From contig NC_051131.1 in the NCBI RefSeq assembly GCF_014839805.1, forward strand, positions 14,434,913-14,498,912: 64,000 nt of DNA, written 5' to 3'. Position 1 is the stretch's first letter. Each line of letters opens with the position of its first letter. Shown one piece after another: positions 1 to 12,397 of the stretch. The notes beneath the pieces were generated by a model, which worked only from the letters and a program-made list of their open reading frames with translations, was not told where the DNA came from and made no database searches. Both the position numbers and the translations under genes were made by a program. This DNA comes from Manduca sexta. Taxonomy: Eukaryota; Arthropoda; Insecta; Lepidoptera; Sphingidae.

Positions 1-404
1 CCCGTTTTCGTCTGTCATTGTCCATCAACACGAATGTAAATCAGCAGCATGTGACGGAGGTTGGTCGTTAATCATGGCCGGCGGGCGAGTGGCTCACCGG
101 CGCGACTCTGTTACATTTGGTGCGGCTCGCGGGCCGCGGCCGCCACTCGCTGAATGTTAACTATTTTACTGTTACACTGCATAATTCCGTGAGTGACACA
201 CGCGTGTAACCTCGTCACTCGTCAATGTATTTAGCACCGCGCGGTCAATTTGGAATTTGTTTGGAATGCTTAATGAATTATTTTAACATTTTGTTATTAT
301 CACGTACTGAAGATTTAGTTTATACTTTTTCGGTCTACGGACAGTGCAAACGTTTCAAAATTATATAAAAATGTAGCAAATACTAAGTTAGTGTTGATAT
401 CCTT
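1..404. other. Non-coding stretch with GC-rich patch
   Basis: I see no gene. Positions about 55-165 form a GC- and CpG-rich patch, including GCGGGCCGCGGCCGCC near 128-143, inside AT-rich DNA. Patches like this recur through the window and could be regulatory, but nothing here proves it. Confidence 0.5.
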
Positions 405-616
405 ACATATTATAAAACAAAGTCTCCGCATCTGTTTGTTTGTCTAAACGAGATATATTGAAAATCTACCCATCAGATTTTGATAAAATTTGGCATGGAG
501 TTAGTGGGAGATACTGGGGAGGATAAAGGTTACTTTTAGCCCGGTATAATATTTAGCGGGTTTTTAATTCCGGAAAAACATACCCACGCGGGAGAAGCCG
601 CGAGCAAAAGCTTGTT
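405..616 (+). repeat. Lepidopteran dispersed repeat, GCGAAAGTTTGTG-type family
   Basis: The segment follows the layout of a repeat I recall from many moth and butterfly genomes. It opens with a TATTATAAA start, then a CTGTTTGTTTGTCT block, then GATTTTGATAAAATTTGGCATGG, where 'TTTTGATGAAATTTGGTATGG' is the usual core, cut here for length. Next comes a 'taaaggttacttttagcccgg' type segment, and it ends in CCACGCGGGAGAAGCCGCGA followed by GCAAAAGCTTG. Other copies in this window share the core and the ending. I do not know its formal family name. It is probably the tail of, or a non-autonomous derivative of, a retroposon. No coding capacity is visible. Confidence 0.65.
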
Positions 617-3600
617 TTAATATAATTCGTGTATGTTGTAGAACGTCGAATTTGCAAACACTTCTGATTATTACTGATCGGCAGAAATATGAACCGTGAT
701 TGCACAATTTATTGACACAAACAACATCAATAAATTGTGCAATGGCTGTGGCTTTTGCAATTCCTGGTGTAATTCGCATTCTGTTGATGTTTCTATAATC
801 AGATTTCTTGATTCATCGTTTACCAATAAAAACATGTTTAATGGCTAAGTTTTATACAAACAAATGTAAATATGATCAAGTCGCTGTTCAGAGCCTGTTA
901 GATACGTTTTTTCATAGGTCAAAAGCAATGCATACAAATAATTTATTAGTGTGTACACAGCTACACATCGTTCGCGGCCGGTCTGCATCCACTCGCCAGT
1001 GCAAGCAGTCGAGCTACAGAGTACTGGCGCGCCCCTCACATCGCGCGGGTTGAGAGCACACCACACACTCCAGCGGCTCTGGTGACTGGTACATCACAGC
1101 ATTAACGCTGCGAGAGCTATTCATCAATGCTGGATTTGTTCGCGATCAATTTACTTTGAAATATGTCTGAGGGGTGGCCGATCTGAGGGGTATGATTTTT
1201 AGGTAAGATAATATTTATGTGTCTGGGCGTTATTATAATAACAATTACATTATGGCCGTGATATTGTGTCTCGGTTCTCTGATTAAACATGTAACTAGCT
1301 CTATATACCCACCCACCCTACTCCAATATGTGATACAGCGAATCAGTCGTTTTAGGTAGTCTTAGAAAGGCTTCATTTTTACATTTAAGTGGCATGACGT
1401 TAACCCCAAGTTAATAAAAGCAATCAAATCGTTCTTAAACATCCACACAAAGAGATGTCTGAGCTAGGAAAACTGGCAATATGGAACGCAGAAGCGTGCA
1501 TGGATTTGGTGGAAAGCGCTGCGACGCAACCAGACGAATTCAAGTACTTATAAAAAATATATGGTTTAACATTACCAGTCTGATACATATAAATCCTTGT
1601 CCTACATTCACAAAGCTCTAGACAATAAAGTTTAGTGACAAAATGCGTGATTTACAACGGACTGCTGTAGGCTGCGAACGAGACGGAATTTGTTTGGGAT
1701 AAAGCCAACCTTATTTGTGTGCCGTAGGATAATGGGCCGAATCACTGACTTTTATTAGGGCGTTGAGATACGGCCCGTCACCGCCGACGGCGACATTGTT
1801 CCATTACTGTCACTGGAAATGTGCATGGGTTACATAATTTTGACATCATAAAATATACGTAAACTTATGTAATCGAATAGGATGGGAGTAAGAAGTTTAT
1901 CTTACTTAGCTTACTGTAGGTAAGTTATTTTCATTTCATAAAATGGTAGAAGCTAAGCCAAATTTGTTTGAGCGATGTCCTAGGTCTGAATCACACGCAA
2001 CAATTTCGAATGAGGAGTTCGAACTGAGAGCTTGTTCGCTTTTCTCCATTTCCTGTCTGATAGCTTTAGATCACTCACTAGAAAAAAGGCAAATAAAATG
2101 TTAATGTTGATTTTTATTACCGATGTTTTATTGTCTTCTAGCGGAAAATTTGCCCTGTACTTGATAGAGGACTAAACGTTTTGTCTCTCGATTCTGTTGA
2201 TGCGAGCTGCGAACACCGGTTTGACGTTACTGAGTCCGAGTCGCACCTCTCTCGTAGGACTATTAGTGGTCAATACTCCATCGGATACACCTTCACCAGC
2301 GCGTTTAACCTCCAGACGTTGAATACATCGGGATTGTAATAAAACGCAACGCAGCGGCTGCGGCACGAGGCGTGAGTTATGACGCTATAAGTGCAGCAGT
2401 TATGAAGCTTTCCATATGGTTTCGCGGAATGTAAACAGCCCGATAGTTCAGCCATTTAGTCTCCATCGACGTGCGATCGCGTGATGTGTGCGAGTGCGTG
2501 GGAGACACGGATGCAAGGCACGGGCGGAGGCGCGAGCGGGGGCGAGCGCGAGCGAACCAGCGGAGGCGGGTGCAACAGGCAAGACCCGTTTGTTATCACG
2601 TCATTTATTATCAAAATCCTGTGAAAAAGAGTTAACAAATGGAAAGTCTGCGCAGACGTAGACTGACACTCCTGTATTTTCCATAGTAAAATTTAATTGA
2701 AATGGCCTGAAGACGATATTTAGGCGCTTAATAGCCACGCGCTATCAGCTAAAACGATTTAGAATTGCATTTAAGTTCATATTCTTGAGTTTCTTCGATT
2801 TGCCGGTATAATTTTGGCGATTGCCGAGTTCTATAATGTTTATCAAGATCTTTTATTATATTGCCGACCTAGAACGCTGCCACTAAACCGCGCGAAGTGC
2901 CATAAGATTCAGAATGAAGTCTGTTTAATTGGAATAAACACGCGATTCGGCGGCCTGTGAGCTAACCCGCGCCTAGTCTGTGCAGTGCATAATGTGCATG
3001 CCGCTGGATAATTGAAGTGACGTGCGGCCGGTCTGGAGTGTGTCGGCGCCCGCGTCGGCTCGCGGCGTGATGGAGGCGATCACAACATGTAAATACGAGT
3101 CAGTGGAAGCCGGTAGGGCCGCACTGTTTACAGACATTAAAAAGTCGGCTTGACCGGCATCTTAGTACACAGAAATTAACGTAAATTAGTATACTTACTG
3201 CGGTTTTACATGTTTAGTAAAATCCAAGATATAGTCTCCTCCTATTCGTACTCATCGTTCTTTCAATATTGCGAGTGTTCATGAACAAAGCTCACTTAGC
3301 ACTGATTCTTTTACCTTCGGCTATAAAAATGGCGTCTGCGTGCCGCCGCGCCGTTTGATCCGGGTAATAGTTAAACATTCCGTAATGCACTGTGAGTGCG
3401 CGCCGCGCGCCGGCCCCGCCGCCTTGCACGGGCCGTTTCCACTACTTACGGTGTTTACGTGCTATTAGCACAGTCCAAATATTATGCTAGAACAAAGTAA
3501 ACTCCCATTACGTTTAAGATCGATATATGGATAGAAATAAGTCGATTGAAATCTTTCCAAAGAAACCTAAAAAAACATTTAAAAATCGAGAACCCTTTGT

Positions 3601-6600
3601 ATTGTTCAGCGAATCAAAACTAAAAATGCTAGAGATCGATTAATTGATTGCGCCGCTACCGCCGCCGTGTCGGTCCCCACACCGCTGCAACAAATATTCT
3701 GCAGTCAAGTTGTTTATAATATCTGTCTGCGAGTACGCGGCGGATCATTTGTCACGGGCGATTGAATCGCAATCGGTATGATTCCTTTCTTGAGTCGTAT
3801 CACGCGGGTACTCGATAAGAAATATAGCCACGTGGTAACTTTATATTCTCTCATTCATAGAACAATCAATACGATCAGATTAGCACGTGGTCAGTCATTT
3901 GCTTGCCAAACAACAGTGTACACTGCAAAATTACACAATCTGTAAATTTTAATTCTATCTGGTTCGTCCACATTTCTCTTACTACAATATGGCTATTATT
4001 TTTAGATACCCGGTGTTTTTTTCTAGACATTTTCATTCAAAAACAATAAATGACGAAATCAATAATACATTAAAAAATATGATTTCTATTGAAGAACATA
4101 ACAGTGTACCGTTTTAGCTACAAGCTACTAAGTTAATTAATATTCTTTTAAATGAATCTCCCGTTCCATGCCGTGTTTGCATAGATTTAAATGTAATTCT
4201 AACTCAATTCAGGTTGATTTTCCATTTTAAAGTAAAATTAAAATTTGTGATATTAATAAAGTGCTGACGTGACGTTAATTGTTCGTTGTTTAGCTAGCAG
4301 TAAATTTATAAGCCATTTTGTATTTCGCCAGTTAAAGAATGTTTTATACAGCTTTAAAGTGAATTGTACTGAAGTCTAGGGCATTCAGGTTTTGGCTAAT
4401 TTGTAAACTTCATGGAGTGCATGGCTCATTTCTTACCTTAATTTGCCACAAGAAATTAGTTTTAATTTTAGCGTAGCTAAAGAACACAATACTACGAACA
4501 TCAAATATACTGAAGGAACGTTGCCGGTATGCAAGTATAATGTGCACCTCTAGGCTCTATCGATCTCACATCTCACAGTGATACCGGTGCGATCGAGCCG
4601 GTTCGTTCAAACTGGCGATAAAACTACTTACAATGTGTTTAATTTGCAACATATATACATAAAGTATTTGGATAATGCAGATCATACCACAATAATACCC
4701 AAAGTTCAATGACAGTTAAAATAACTAAATTAATTTAGGTGAGCAAGTTTTTAACACATTTTTTTAATGGCAAGTAAGATAACAGGCAGGCAACAGTAAT
4801 TATAAAGAATGTTATACATATGGTGCCCCGCACCGTGGCTACTTTCTAGCTGTTATGAACGCGGTAATTTCATCGTGGGCCGGACACATCAGACGCTACA
4901 CACAACACATGCACCTACCCACTAACCGCATTACCGGCACCGCTCGCACTTCGAGTAAACACGGCAAGATTTATTGAGCCACATTGCTTCGTTAATTTGG
5001 GCCAATAAATAAGCTTCTCGAGTGGCGATTATACCAGACACGTGTAGATAGCGTGCAGATTAGTCCGAACTGCGCGTACTTACTGCGGGGAGATACGTGG
5101 GACTTGGGATTTCTTTGACGTAAAAGTTGTCTGTAAAAATAAGCTCGCCAATTATTTGTGATTTATGTTCGCTTATTAAATTTAAATGCTACTAATAGAA
5201 ATATTATATGTTGGAGTGTCCGAGTAAATAATGTTGGGTTATAGATATCTTGGTGGTGGATGATCAGTACCGACTTTGGGTTTGACGGTAAATACCTTAC
5301 TCCAAACCTTAAAAAAATTTAGTCTCTCCTCAAATCAGTCCTCCTCCTCATTTAGTCCTCAAATTCTGCAATTGTACTTATTGATTAATGATTATTTATC
5401 AGGTGACTATTTCTCTTTTGTTAGATTATAACATAATATTAGAAGACCCTAAGTTTGAGGGCACTAGACCAGTCATGTGTAATCTAACTGTAATCGCAGT
5501 GTAATCAAATTCATGTGACGTATTGATGTAAGCAAACGTCACAGGGAATCATGACGTTCGCTACACCCGCGCCCCCCGCCCCCGCACACCAGCACCCACA
5601 CCAGGACTCGACCTTTGTCATTAGACAATAGGACATACGTCTGCACTTGTTGAGATTACCGCTCTAAACAAAATGTTTCTAGAAACATGTTGAACAGTAT
5701 GCTGGTTTTACGCAACTGTAAGAAAAGAGGATAAGTCGGGACAGGAGCAAGTATGTCACCACAAGTTTTGTGGTCACGAATCATGGTCACGCTGTTAGCC
5801 TTAAAGAAAATGAATGGACACAAGTGAAGGATGGTGGGATACTCGGTCTTTTAAAATATCCCATAATAATTTCTTGTTGCTATGAAGCGTGTAATATGTG
5901 GTGTTTACGCAGTATTACATAAAAGCCCAAATACTGGGGAGTTGGTACGGGATATGCCGCGGAATGTTACTGTTATTATCTTCCAGTCATTTATAGCTCA
6001 CACAGTAAATTGTTACCAAACTTGTGTTTACACTACCGTACCAAATGCACAGAGGCCGAAATCGTAGATTTCACTGAGAAAACTATAAACAATTGTAACA
6101 TACAGAGATACTGTAATATAGAACTTCGACGGATTAATCTGGGTCTGAAGACTGTATTCCCTACAGCGCGAATGGGATATTCTACTGATGTGTAACTGTT
6201 GTGAAATTCAACCGACATGATTACACTGTTTACTACGCTTCTAGTACAAGAAATACACCTCCATAATTGTTGTTCCTTCCTTATTAGATGGTAATGCATT
6301 GATTTCTTTGGAGTAAGAGATGCTGAGTACTTATTATCATCATATTATAACACTTGTACTCATCACGGCATTCGACGGCCTTCAAAATTATACAGGCCAT
6401 ATGTTTTTGAATTTGATCACAAATCATTCAGATTTAGTTATTTTTAGCGACTCTATAATAATATTGTACAAAATAGGCTTCTCCTTGTTACATTATGGGA
6501 TGGTATTAAACTTGAAAAGCAAGACGATTAAATTTACTCCTTTATTTTTACCTCTTTAAAGATTGAATATCATGTTGCGTTTGCCAGCACTGTATTTTGT

Positions 6601-7514
6601 ATCTTGACTAAGCTAGTCTATCCGGAACAATTACCGTAATATATAAAGCTGATTAAATCGTCAAGCCAGTATCCGACTAGTGCGAGCAATTAGAGGCAGT
6701 AGTGGGTCACGTGCCACCAGCTGCGACGCAAGGCGTGAGGCAGCGACGACGTTCCTACGCGCCGCCGTTCAAGAATGCGCCATTATGTACTCGTTATGAG
6801 GCCAATAGCACACTTCAAGAGAGTTTCTCTAGTTCTATGCCATGAAGGTATATAACAATTAATTATAAAAAGTTTTCAAGCTATATTCATCGCTATTATG
6901 CGGGTGTAAAAATGCAAAACGGCATAATGCCGTGTGAGGTTTATTGTATGTGATGTTTGTAATCATCGTCTTATATGACACTGTTCTATTGGAATACCAA
7001 TTGCCTCACGATACTATACCGAGGTGCAATTTTATAACTAAAACATACTTGGTTTTTACTCGCTTATGCCTCGTTAATTGATATGTTAATTTTTTTGTCT
7101 AATTTTTCCTGGTTTGATAACGTTAGTCTTGGTCATATTCTCATTTAATTTCTTCCATAATTCACTGGTATTGAATGTCCTCAGTAATGAAACTTATAAC
7201 TTTAATTTTTTATTCTATGATGTCCACTTACGCTTTTTCGATACACTCCGAAGTTCTGGCACGAACAGTAATTAAAATTTCAGAATTTGGATCAATGATT
7301 AGGGATTCCCTGCTTTAAAATACAGTATTTCCTACTTTTAGCCAAATAACTTCTATGTAAACTGCTCCATGTCAACTTAATACTGATATTGATAAACAAT
7401 ACTCGGTATTAGTGGAGTAAAGAGTTCAAACATCCAGAAATGAAGTTTAAATTCACATGTCGGTGGCATATACTAGTGACACAAGAACGCGGCAATTGCT
7501 ACCGTTCAAGAGGC
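617..7514. other. Long non-coding stretch, no gene recognised
   Basis: This is about 6.9 kb of unique-looking AT-rich DNA. GC/CpG-rich patches lie near 960-1080, 2470-2580 (many GCGAGCG/GGCGGAGGCG words), 2990-3080, 3390-3440, 5560-5600 (C-rich) and 6700-6780. Short open frames of 60-90 codons occur (for example 5882-6067 and 6320-6559), but they look like chance: no recognised domain, non-ATG starts for several, and composition like the surroundings. I see no RNA gene. Confidence 0.5.
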
Positions 7515-7532
7515 AGGTGTACAAGCTACACC
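7515..7532. repeat. Target-site duplication, left copy
   Basis: AGGTGTACAAGCTACACC is identical to 8114-8131 and flanks the GC-rich retroposon. The target word is itself a near-palindrome, GGTGTA-CAAGC-TACACC, so each copy could fold into a 6-bp stem. The leading A is ambiguous at the right end because it merges with the poly(A) tail, so the duplication is 17 or 18 bp. Confidence 0.9.
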
Positions 7533-8113
7533 GCCCTGTGGAATGGGGGCGTTTGGAGAATTCCACCATGGTATCCCCTGCCTGTCGTAAGAGGCGACTA
7601 ATAGGGGCCACGAAGGGAGTCGTCGGCGGGCAGCAGGGGGCTGTCCGCCCTAGTGCATTTTTGTGCACTTTTGCACATGTTTCGGTTGACCTCCGGGATG
7701 GACGGCAGTGTGTAGTTGGCCTCATGCTGCCGTAGACGCCGAGGGCGTCCTTCGGTGCGCGGGGGCTTTTGAGCCTCCCCCCCCCACCATAGGAGACGGG
7801 CCGCAAGGCGGCACCGCGCAGGGGCGACTGTGGACGAAGACTTAGACACTTCCGTCAGAAGAAGCCCGCAGTCGTCCCTAATGCGCCGAAGAGGGCCACC
7901 GCGGAGTTTTAGCTGGTAGGCCGTGCATAGGTTAGCTGTACATAGGGTTAGGGACTCGGCCCGGCGGTCGTCCGAAGGTCGTCATCAAATCCGGGCGGCT
8001 CAACGCCGGGCCGTAAGGCACGGTTACCCCAGCATAACCGCTCAGTCACCCCCCACGAAGGCTGGGCGGTAGTAATAAGGGACTTTCTCCACGAAACAAA
8101 AAAAAAAAAAAAA
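7533..8113 (+). mobile_element. GC-rich poly(A)-tailed retroposon (probably 5'-truncated LINE tail)
   Basis: A block of about 580 bp, strikingly GC-rich against AT-rich flanks, ends in an A-run (8098-8114) and is bounded by a perfect 17-18 bp direct repeat. Together these are the marks of target-primed reverse transcription. The left part carries TATCCCCTGCCTGTCGTAAG followed by AGGCGACTAA (about 7571-7602), a word I recall from 3' regions of insect non-LTR retrotransposons; this is memory, not a search. Open frames on both strands (7453-7806 minus, 7457-7735 plus, 7598-7849 minus) follow from GC richness and show no recognisable domain. It is most likely the 3' untranslated end of a LINE, possibly of the R1 group. 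A SINE-like or processed-transcript origin is the alternative. The identical flanking repeats argue for a fairly young insertion. Confidence 0.8.
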
Positions 8114-8131
8114 AGGTGTACAAGCTACACC
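8114..8131. repeat. Target-site duplication, right copy
   Basis: Right copy of the 18-bp direct repeat, starting immediately after the poly(A) tail; identical to 7515-7532. Confidence 0.9.
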
Positions 8132-9033
8132 CCTTAAACACACAACAAACAAACAATTATAGGATAGCACTATAATTTCTTTGGAGAAATCATTCAATAA
8201 TTGCTTATAAGAATTGTGTTGGAGAGAATTGCACAGAACTGGCTTCCAAACAATCAAATATAAAAACTTTCCATTGGATGGATATCTCATTAACAAGTTC
8301 GGCCTTCGCATTCCCAACAACGTACAAATAATTTGTCACGACTTAATTCCACGCATAACTGCCGTAATACAACGGGCCGTAACTAAAATAGGTCTCCTGT
8401 GGTGATCCTCAGCGGGTGCCACACAATCTTTTAACAACCGTAGCGATGGCGGTGAATACTATCAACACATCCATGCAGCTGTAGTGATGACTTATCATTA
8501 AGTGACACACGTTTGTTAGTATACGTGTTCCCTATTTTACATAATGTTGGATCCTTTTAGCGAAATATTTCTTTCTTTGGCCCTATTATAAAAAGCGCCT
8601 AATTACTCATATACATAGCATATTTAAGTGGTATTTCAGATATATTTTTGCTATCAATGAAAAGTACTCGGTTGGATATCTAATATCGCAGTTGTAAGTT
8701 GACATATCGGAATCCGGAGCGGGGTCTATTAATGAACCGTTTATGTGCCGATGCACGGCCGCGGCCTCGCCATGGGTACACGGATGCTAAGCCGAAGTTA
8801 AGGATCAGTCTTTGGGGACGCTAGCAGCATCGCCCGGGCGGGGGTAAGGCTAGGGTCGTGGTGCACCCGGGGTAATTACTTTATTTTATAGTACTAGGAC
8901 AAATGAGGAAGCTAAGATCCCTAAAATATATTGTATTTTTAATAGGATGAGAATTATACAAAAAAGTATCAGAAATGAGTTACAAACTTTTATTTTATAA
9001 TATGTAAAAAAATATCTCATTTCGGAATTAGGA
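8132..9033. other. Non-coding stretch with GC-rich block
   Basis: No gene is seen. Positions about 8735-8875 are GC-rich, with GCACGGCCGCGGCCTCGCC and CATCGCCCGGGCGGGGG words, and stand out from the AT-rich flanks. The block could be a degraded repeat or a regulatory patch. I found no poly(A) tail or flanking duplication for it. Confidence 0.45.
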
Positions 9034-9231
9034 ATGCCTTGGCGACGTAGTTGTATTACGTGCATGGTACAACATTTTGAGGTCCCGGTTACAAGTCCGG
9101 GTGGGGCAAAGTGATATTGGATTATTCTGCTCTATCGGCCTGGAGTCTAGAATTTGAGGCCTAGAGTCTGTCATATCATGGGACGGGACATTCTGCGAGA
9201 TTCACTCCCGGGAAAATCGTGATATAAAAAA
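9034..9231 (+). mobile_element. tRNA-derived SINE, family A, degraded copy
   Basis: The head TGCCTTGGCGACGTAGTTGT resembles a pol III A box, and CGGTTACAAGTCCGGG about 45 bp later matches a B box within a tRNA-like stem. The body follows as CAAAGTGATATTGGATTATT, then a segment related to the GGGACGGGACA part of the other copies, ending near GTGATATAAAAAAGC. The layout is shared with 9640-9901 (opposite strand), 27567-27737 and 45880-46129. The body is shorter and more diverged than in 45880-46129. SINEs have no protein; they depend on LINE reverse transcriptase. Confidence 0.75.
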
Positions 9232-9639
9232 GCAAGTATTGCACGACTAGAAAATTGAATACAAAACTTCAGGACCGCAGCCCATAAAAACCCTACAAAT
9301 AAGATCAAGGCGGCTTCTATCAGGAAGTAATGAACATTTGTATAAAAAAATAATTCTATTAATAACGGTTGCTATACAATGACAACCGCATCCAACATGT
9401 AATATATTCTGATCGCTGATCATCAATAAAATTGTGTAGCTCGTTTATTATAATCATAGATTAAATGTACAAAGTCGTTTATGCATATTATTAAGCCACA
9501 TTATTGTCCACGGTATTTAACTGCGCGTACTTCCTGTATTTATAAATAACTCACGTATGTATCAACTAGAATGTATCACTAGGAATAACTGTAGTTGAAC
9601 GTTTAGCTAACTCTATTAATACGTCAGACTCGACATTTT
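9232..9639. other. Spacer between two inverted SINEs
   Basis: AT-rich DNA of about 400 bp with no recognisable gene. It separates two family A SINEs lying in opposite orientation. Confidence 0.5.
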
Positions 9640-9901
9640 CCAACATCGGACACACGTATCACGTCGTTATCCTCGAAAGGGTAGGCAGAGGTGCAATTAG
9701 GCCACCCACTTTTACAGTGTGTTCCGTCCCACGATGTGATAGGGCGAGCCTATCGCCATATCGGGTATCGATTCTAGATTTTGGGCTAATAATGAGAAGA
9801 AACACCCAATATCACTTTGACCGACCCGGGATTCGAACCCGAAACCTCAGACCGAAGTCGTACTGCCCACGTAATATAACTACGCCATTGAAGCCGCCCG
9901 G
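9640..9901 (-). mobile_element. tRNA-derived SINE, family A, near full length
   Basis: Read on the minus strand, it begins near 9901 with GGGCGGCTTCAATGGCGTAG (A-box region), then CGGGTTCGAATCCCGGGTCG (B box in a tRNA-like arm), then CAAAGTGATATTGGGTG. The body follows with GGCGATAGGCTCGCCCTATC and GGGACGGAACACACTG, and ends with CCTACCCTTTCGAGGATAAC and ACGTGATACGTGTGT. The whole order matches 45880-46129. The open frame at 9717-9905 on the plus strand is simply the reverse of this SINE and is not a gene. Confidence 0.85.
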
Positions 9902-12053
9902 ATAATATTTTATATCAATTATTATAAATATATGTACATACATACATATAAGAAATAACCAGCTTATTTACTTTCGAAAAACCTAACAGTAAATTACATA
10001 GTTTTAATATCGTAATATAAGATTTCGGAATTATGAGATAAAAGCTATAACAATAAATCTAACGACGCGCTGCGTGTGTCGCCAGCCGAGAGTCGACCCT
10101 GCACCAAATCGGAGGCAAGGTCACGGGGTCAGAGCGGCTCTAATGAATCTGCTGCGAGACGCTCCCGCCCCTCTCGCTCCCCGTCCCCGCCCGCGCCCTG
10201 CGCCCTAAGAGCTTTGCCGTGTTCCGCCTCGGTTGCTGAGCGCTGCCATTGCTGCAGAAAACCGATCGCAATTAGGACAACTTAGCGCTTCGATAGTCGA
10301 CCTAGATCCAGCCGGGGAGGATTAACATCGTCTGCTATTTGCACCACTTGCTTTAATAGTTTTGTTTAATGAATTTTTATAGGTTTTATATTTTATAGTT
10401 AGTCAGCCGGATAATAAAACCAATGAGTAGTAAGGCTTGGTAAACTATGTGTAAAAATAAAAATATGTTTAATGATCTATTAATAGATAGATAGAACTAT
10501 GGCAAAAGCTTATTGATTTCTTTTAAAAGAGAAGTCAAAAGAAAAAAAAAAATGTTGCAAATCTCGACATCATTGTTTAAAATTATAATTGTCAGCCAAT
10601 AATAATAATTGTAAACATAAGGCGTTACTTGTTCCTTACCAAAAGAAGCTGCAAAGAGCAAAGCGCAGAACACATTGAAGGTTGCTTAACACCCATAATG
10701 CTGCCGATCGATGAGTAAACACACATTTTATCCCATTAGAAGACCTTTATTTGGCGCGTATGATCCAGGAAGGCCTTCATCCGGCTCCGGGGTTTTAATC
10801 GCAGCGTCGCGTCCTCTCCCCCACCGCCTCGCGCCCTCGGCCGGGGAAGTGAGATCCATGCAAATCACTTGTAGGGTTGCCAAGAATATGTAGTTTATTA
10901 ACAACGGACTATACATTTTATTAGCATGGAAATTATACCATCTATATATTTATTTATTCAATGAAAGCTTGTAGTCATAAAACAACATGTTATATCGTCA
11001 GCCAATCGTCAAATCTTGTGAATATATATATATTTTTTATATCTTTTTTATGTAAGTATAAAAAATGTTTACATCCTCAATAATAACAATTACGTCATCT
11101 ATATAAATAGTATAACATACATGTGTGATGAAATTAAACACATGAAGTAAGTACATAATATACAGTCGCAATTTTCCAAAGAATGACTCTGAGTGCGTAG
11201 AAAACAATATAAAATCGACTACCTGCCACCGGAAACAATTTACCTTTTTATATAAATAGTCAAATGCACACCCAAAATATTTTTTATCGTTAAATATCTG
11301 AGTTGTTAAATATCTTTAAAATCTCTGTATATTTTATTAAAATAATTACAGAATCATTCCACATGTCTCTTACCAATTTTACTTTTAAACAAATAGAATG
11401 TCGTCAGGGCTCAACGCTCGGAAAAGAAAAAAATCAATTTATCAACCCTAGTGCACGAGGCTGCGACCAGCGGGCGCGGATGCAGTGACGTCGCTGCGAG
11501 TCACTGCTCCCGAAGGGTTCGTCGACGTGCGCCGCTGCGCGCTACACTACCGACAAATTAATCGTCTGTAAAACATCACTTACTGTCGAACGATGAAGCT
11601 TTCATTGCTCTTACATTGCTTTACAACACAATTATGATTTGTGGGAGCGATAAAAATTACGACTCCTCAAATATCTTTATCATTTTATGTAAAGGTACGA
11701 GAGGCTTTATAAATAAATTTACCTAGTTTTAAAGCCGGTTTATGCGATGTGAAAATAATTATCTTATACTGTTGACAGGTAGAAGCTTTTAACAAAATCC
11801 ATTCCGATTCGTTTGCATTTTTGGCCATTTGTTCGAACGTAGATAAAATTAATTTTTTATACATAAAAAACATCGGTTAGTGTGCTCAACTGACAGTAAG
11901 GGCTACAGTTGTTCATAAATCCTGAGGGTTAGCAGCTTCTAACACATACTATTTCATGAAATATCATGATACTGCAGTACCTGGATCGTCACTTTGAGAC
12001 ATTGGATGTGAGTCTTGCAATGGCTTTTAGAAAGACTGGCTACAACGTCTATA
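9902..12053. other. Non-coding stretch with two GC-rich patches
   Basis: No gene is recognised. GC/CpG-rich patches at about 10060-10310 and 10755-10870 give open frames (10076-10285, 10711-10893) without recognisable domains. The second patch ends in a perfect octamer. A smaller patch near 11455-11550 holds CAGTGACGTCGC. The remainder is AT-rich, with short A/T runs. Confidence 0.5.
10858..10865 (+). promoter_or_regulatory. Octamer (POU-factor) motif at edge of GC-rich patch
   Basis: ATGCAAAT is an exact match to the octamer bound by POU-domain factors and sits at the end of a CpG-rich patch (10755-10860). An 8-bp match is expected by chance about once or more in a 64-kb window counting both strands, so only the position makes it mildly interesting. 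Confidence 0.2.
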
Positions 12054-12388
12054 ATAATAATAATAATATCAGCCCTGTATCATATACTTGCCCACTGCTG
12101 AGCACGGGCCTCCTCTACTACTGAGAGGGATTAGGCCTTAGTCCACCACGCTGGCCTAGTGCGGATTGGTAGACTTCACACATCGGAATTTCTATAGAGA
12201 ACTTCTCAGATGTGCAAGGTTTCCTCACGATGTTTTCCTTCACCGTTAAAGCGAACGATAAATTCACAAAGAATACACACATGATTTTTTAGAAAAGTCA
12301 GAGGTGTGTGCCCTTGGGTTTTGAACCTGCGGACATTCGTCTCGGCAGTCCGTTCCACACCCAACTAGGCTATCGCCGCTTCAACGTC
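12054..12388 (-). mobile_element. tRNA-derived SINE, family B, full length
   Basis: On the minus strand the element begins near 12388 and runs GGCGATAGCCTAGTTGGGTG (A box TAGCCTAGTTGG), then GTCCGCAGGTTCAAAACCCA (B box, one change from GGTTCGAAACC). The body contains ACCTCTGACTTTTCTAAAAA, then a central block, then GGCCTAATCCCTCTCAGTAG, and it ends in CAGGGCTGATATTATTATT, an (ATT)n tail. The body is a repeat I recall as very common in Lepidoptera. A 9-bp direct repeat ACGTCTATA at 12045-12053 and 12389-12397 is a plausible target-site duplication. Confidence 0.85.
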
Positions 12389-12397
12389 ACGTCTATA

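Noticed and set aside
7453..7849. Three open frames in the GC-rich element
   Set aside because: They lie in opposite frames and strands across a retroposon tail. High GC lowers stop frequency.
9640..9901. tRNA gene suggested by the TTCGAATCCC arm
   Set aside because: No complete cloverleaf or acceptor stem, and it is followed by a SINE body shared by other copies.
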